Below, in pieces: positions 13,966 to 14,713 of a DNA stretch of 14,713 bases. Both the position numbers and the translations under genes were made by a program. Source of the DNA: Clostridia bacterium (GTDB lineage Bacteria; Bacillota; Clostridia; Oscillospirales; Acutalibacteraceae). The stretch lies in contig JAFWCS010000226.1 in assembly GCA_017534365.1 (NCBI GenBank), positions 1 through 14,713 of the forward strand, read 5' to 3'. The notes below the pieces were generated by a model, which was not told the origin of the DNA, did not search any database, and saw only the letters and a program-made list of their open reading frames with translations. Each line of letters opens with the position of its first letter. The stretch's first letter is position 1.

Positions 13966-14689
13966 GGGAGGCTCCTTGATTGGACAGATAAATCAATAGG
14001 ACGGAAATGTCGGCGGGGGAAACGCCGGAAATACGGGAGGCCTGACCGACCGTTTCCGGTCGGATCTTGCCGAGTTTTTCGATCGCTTCCAGCCGCAGGC
14101 CGGTGATGGCCTGGTAATCGAGGTCGGCGGGCAGGCGCCTGACCTCAAGCCGACGCAGCTCTTTGATCTGCTGCTCCTGCCGTTTGATATAGCCTTCATA
14201 TTTGATGTCGATTTCGACTTGCTCAAAGATTTCCGGGGGCAGGGGAGGGCGATCCGGATCGAACGGCGCGAGCGCGGCATAATCCACCTGCGGTCGGCGC
14301 AGCAGCTCGATCATTTTGACGCCCTTTTCAAGCGGAGATGTTTCACGTGAAACAAGCATGGCATCCAGCGCCGGTGTTTTCGGGATCGAGAGCGCTTCCA
14401 CGCGGGCGCGTTCCTGCGTGATCTGCGCAAGCTTCGTCTGAAACCGCTGCCAGCGATCCTCAGAGATCAGCCCGACGGCGTAGCCGAAGGGCGTCAGACG
14501 GCGGTCGGCGTTGTCCTGCCGCAGCACCAGCCGATATTCAGAGCGGGAGGTCATCATGCGGTAGGGGTCCGTGCAGCCCTTCGTGGCCAGATCGTCGATC
14601 AGGGTGCCGATATAGGAGGTTGTGCGGTCAAGGATGAGCGGCGGCTTGCCAATAACGGGGCTGATCGTGCTGGTGGGATATCCTTTCGG
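13955..14689 (-). CDS. mnmG: tRNA uridine-5-carboxymethylaminomethyl modification enzyme MnmG (GidA), C-terminal part
   Basis: MnmG, with MnmE, modifies wobble uridine 34 of certain tRNAs using FAD and methylene-THF. Only about the last 240 residues of roughly 620 are visible. Conserved segments: KPPLILDRTTSYIGTLIDDL, TKGCTDPYRMMTSRSEYRL, RQDNADRRLTPFGYAVGLI, IKYEGYIKRQEQQIKEL and GLRLEAIEKLGKIRPETVGQASRISGVSPADI, which is the C-terminal MnmE-interacting region. A perfect parS lies within the codons for VSRET. Similarity stops near VIGKPP (about 14656); the frame then reads KGYPTSTISP and meets TAG at 14690-14692 instead of the expected FAD-domain residues. An internal ATG at 14557 starts too late to include conserved residues. 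The mnmG assignment is certain; the right-hand edge is not. Confidence 0.93.
   Translation of the reverse strand, partial: PKGYPTSTISPVIGKPPLILDRTTSYIGTLIDDLATKGCTDPYRMMTSRSEYRLVLRQDNADRRLTPFGYAVGLISEDRWQRFQTKLAQITQERARVEALSIPKTPALDAMLVSRETSPLEKGVKMIELLRRPQVDYAALAPFDPDRPPLPPEIFEQVEIDIKYEGYIKRQEQQIKELRRLEVRRLPADLDYQAITGLRLEAIEKLGKIRPETVGQASRISGVSPADISVLLIYLSNQGASHDR
14339..14354. promoter_or_regulatory. parS site 2, inside mnmG
   Basis: TGTTTCACGTGAAACA, the same perfect 16-base ParB-binding palindrome as at 12262-12277, encoding part of VSRET in mnmG. parS sites embedded in origin-proximal coding sequences as VSRET are a known pattern. Confidence 0.97.
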
Positions 14690-14713
14690 CTATTTTATGG
14701 CCAAGCTCCCACC
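14657..14713. other. Edge segment not matching mnmG
   Basis: The last 57 bases should encode the MnmG region before GKPPLILD but match it in none of the three minus frames; the in-frame reading has a TAG at 14690-14692. The stretch carries GGTGGGA (14672-14678) and its complement TCCCACC (14707-14713, the window end). It may be a rearrangement junction, a chimeric contig end, or sequencing error. Confidence 0.55.

Noticed and set aside
14634-14713. Plus-strand hydrophobic frame starting MSGGLPITGLIVLVG at the right edge
   Set aside because: Overlaps conserved mnmG codons antisense, has no suitable ribosome site and is cut by the edge; too short to support.

Overview
The window reads as an origin-proximal chromosomal segment of a GC-rich, low-GC-Gram-positive-type lineage (Firmicutes, most likely class Clostridia, order Oscillospirales-like). 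This is inferred from the gene order mnmG-rsmG-noc-parA-parB, two perfect 16-bp parS sites, a two-gene cobalamin methionine synthase, a DUF1934-argS pair and near-consensus sigma-A promoters. No mobile element, CRISPR array, tRNA or rRNA was found. Coding density is high and codons are GC-rich throughout.

Left part (+ strand, 1-4067): the tail of an unidentified gene, then a methyl-transfer operon metF / MetH-activation protein / metH ending in a strong intrinsic terminator. MetF makes 5-methyl-THF, MetH uses it to methylate homocysteine through cobalamin, and the separate activation protein is expected to reactivate oxidised cobalamin. As given, metF carries an in-frame TAG at codon 101.

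Middle (- strand, 4074-7409): an operon from one promoter, ddl (D-Ala-D-Ala ligase), a DUF1934/YwiB-type protein and argS. Just upstream lies an isolated 54-codon gene (7478-7642, - strand), too small for most gene callers. It has its own perfect-consensus promoter, strong ribosome-binding site and intrinsic terminator, and it encodes an acidic amphipathic protein built of repeated helices. This is the least explained and most interesting element here.

Divergent from it (+ strand, 7785-10341) is a metal-resistance operon: SmtB/CadC-type ArsR repressor, free-standing HMA metal-binding protein and a Zn/Cd/Pb P1B-type ATPase. A second perfect-consensus promoter drives it, overlapped by a 12-4-12 perfect palindrome that fits an ArsR operator.

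Right part (- strand, 10364-14713): the chromosome-segregation cluster mnmG (3' part) - rsmG - noc - parA - parB, with parS sites inside mnmG and just downstream of noc. The noc reading frame has no usual start codon. A 7-T tract at its 5' end suggests a one-base indel or slippage. The mnmG frame loses family similarity and meets a TAG about 20-60 bases from the window edge, which suggests a junction or assembly fault there. The two interrupted frames (metF, noc) and this edge anomaly may be real lesions or draft-assembly errors; the sequence alone cannot decide.
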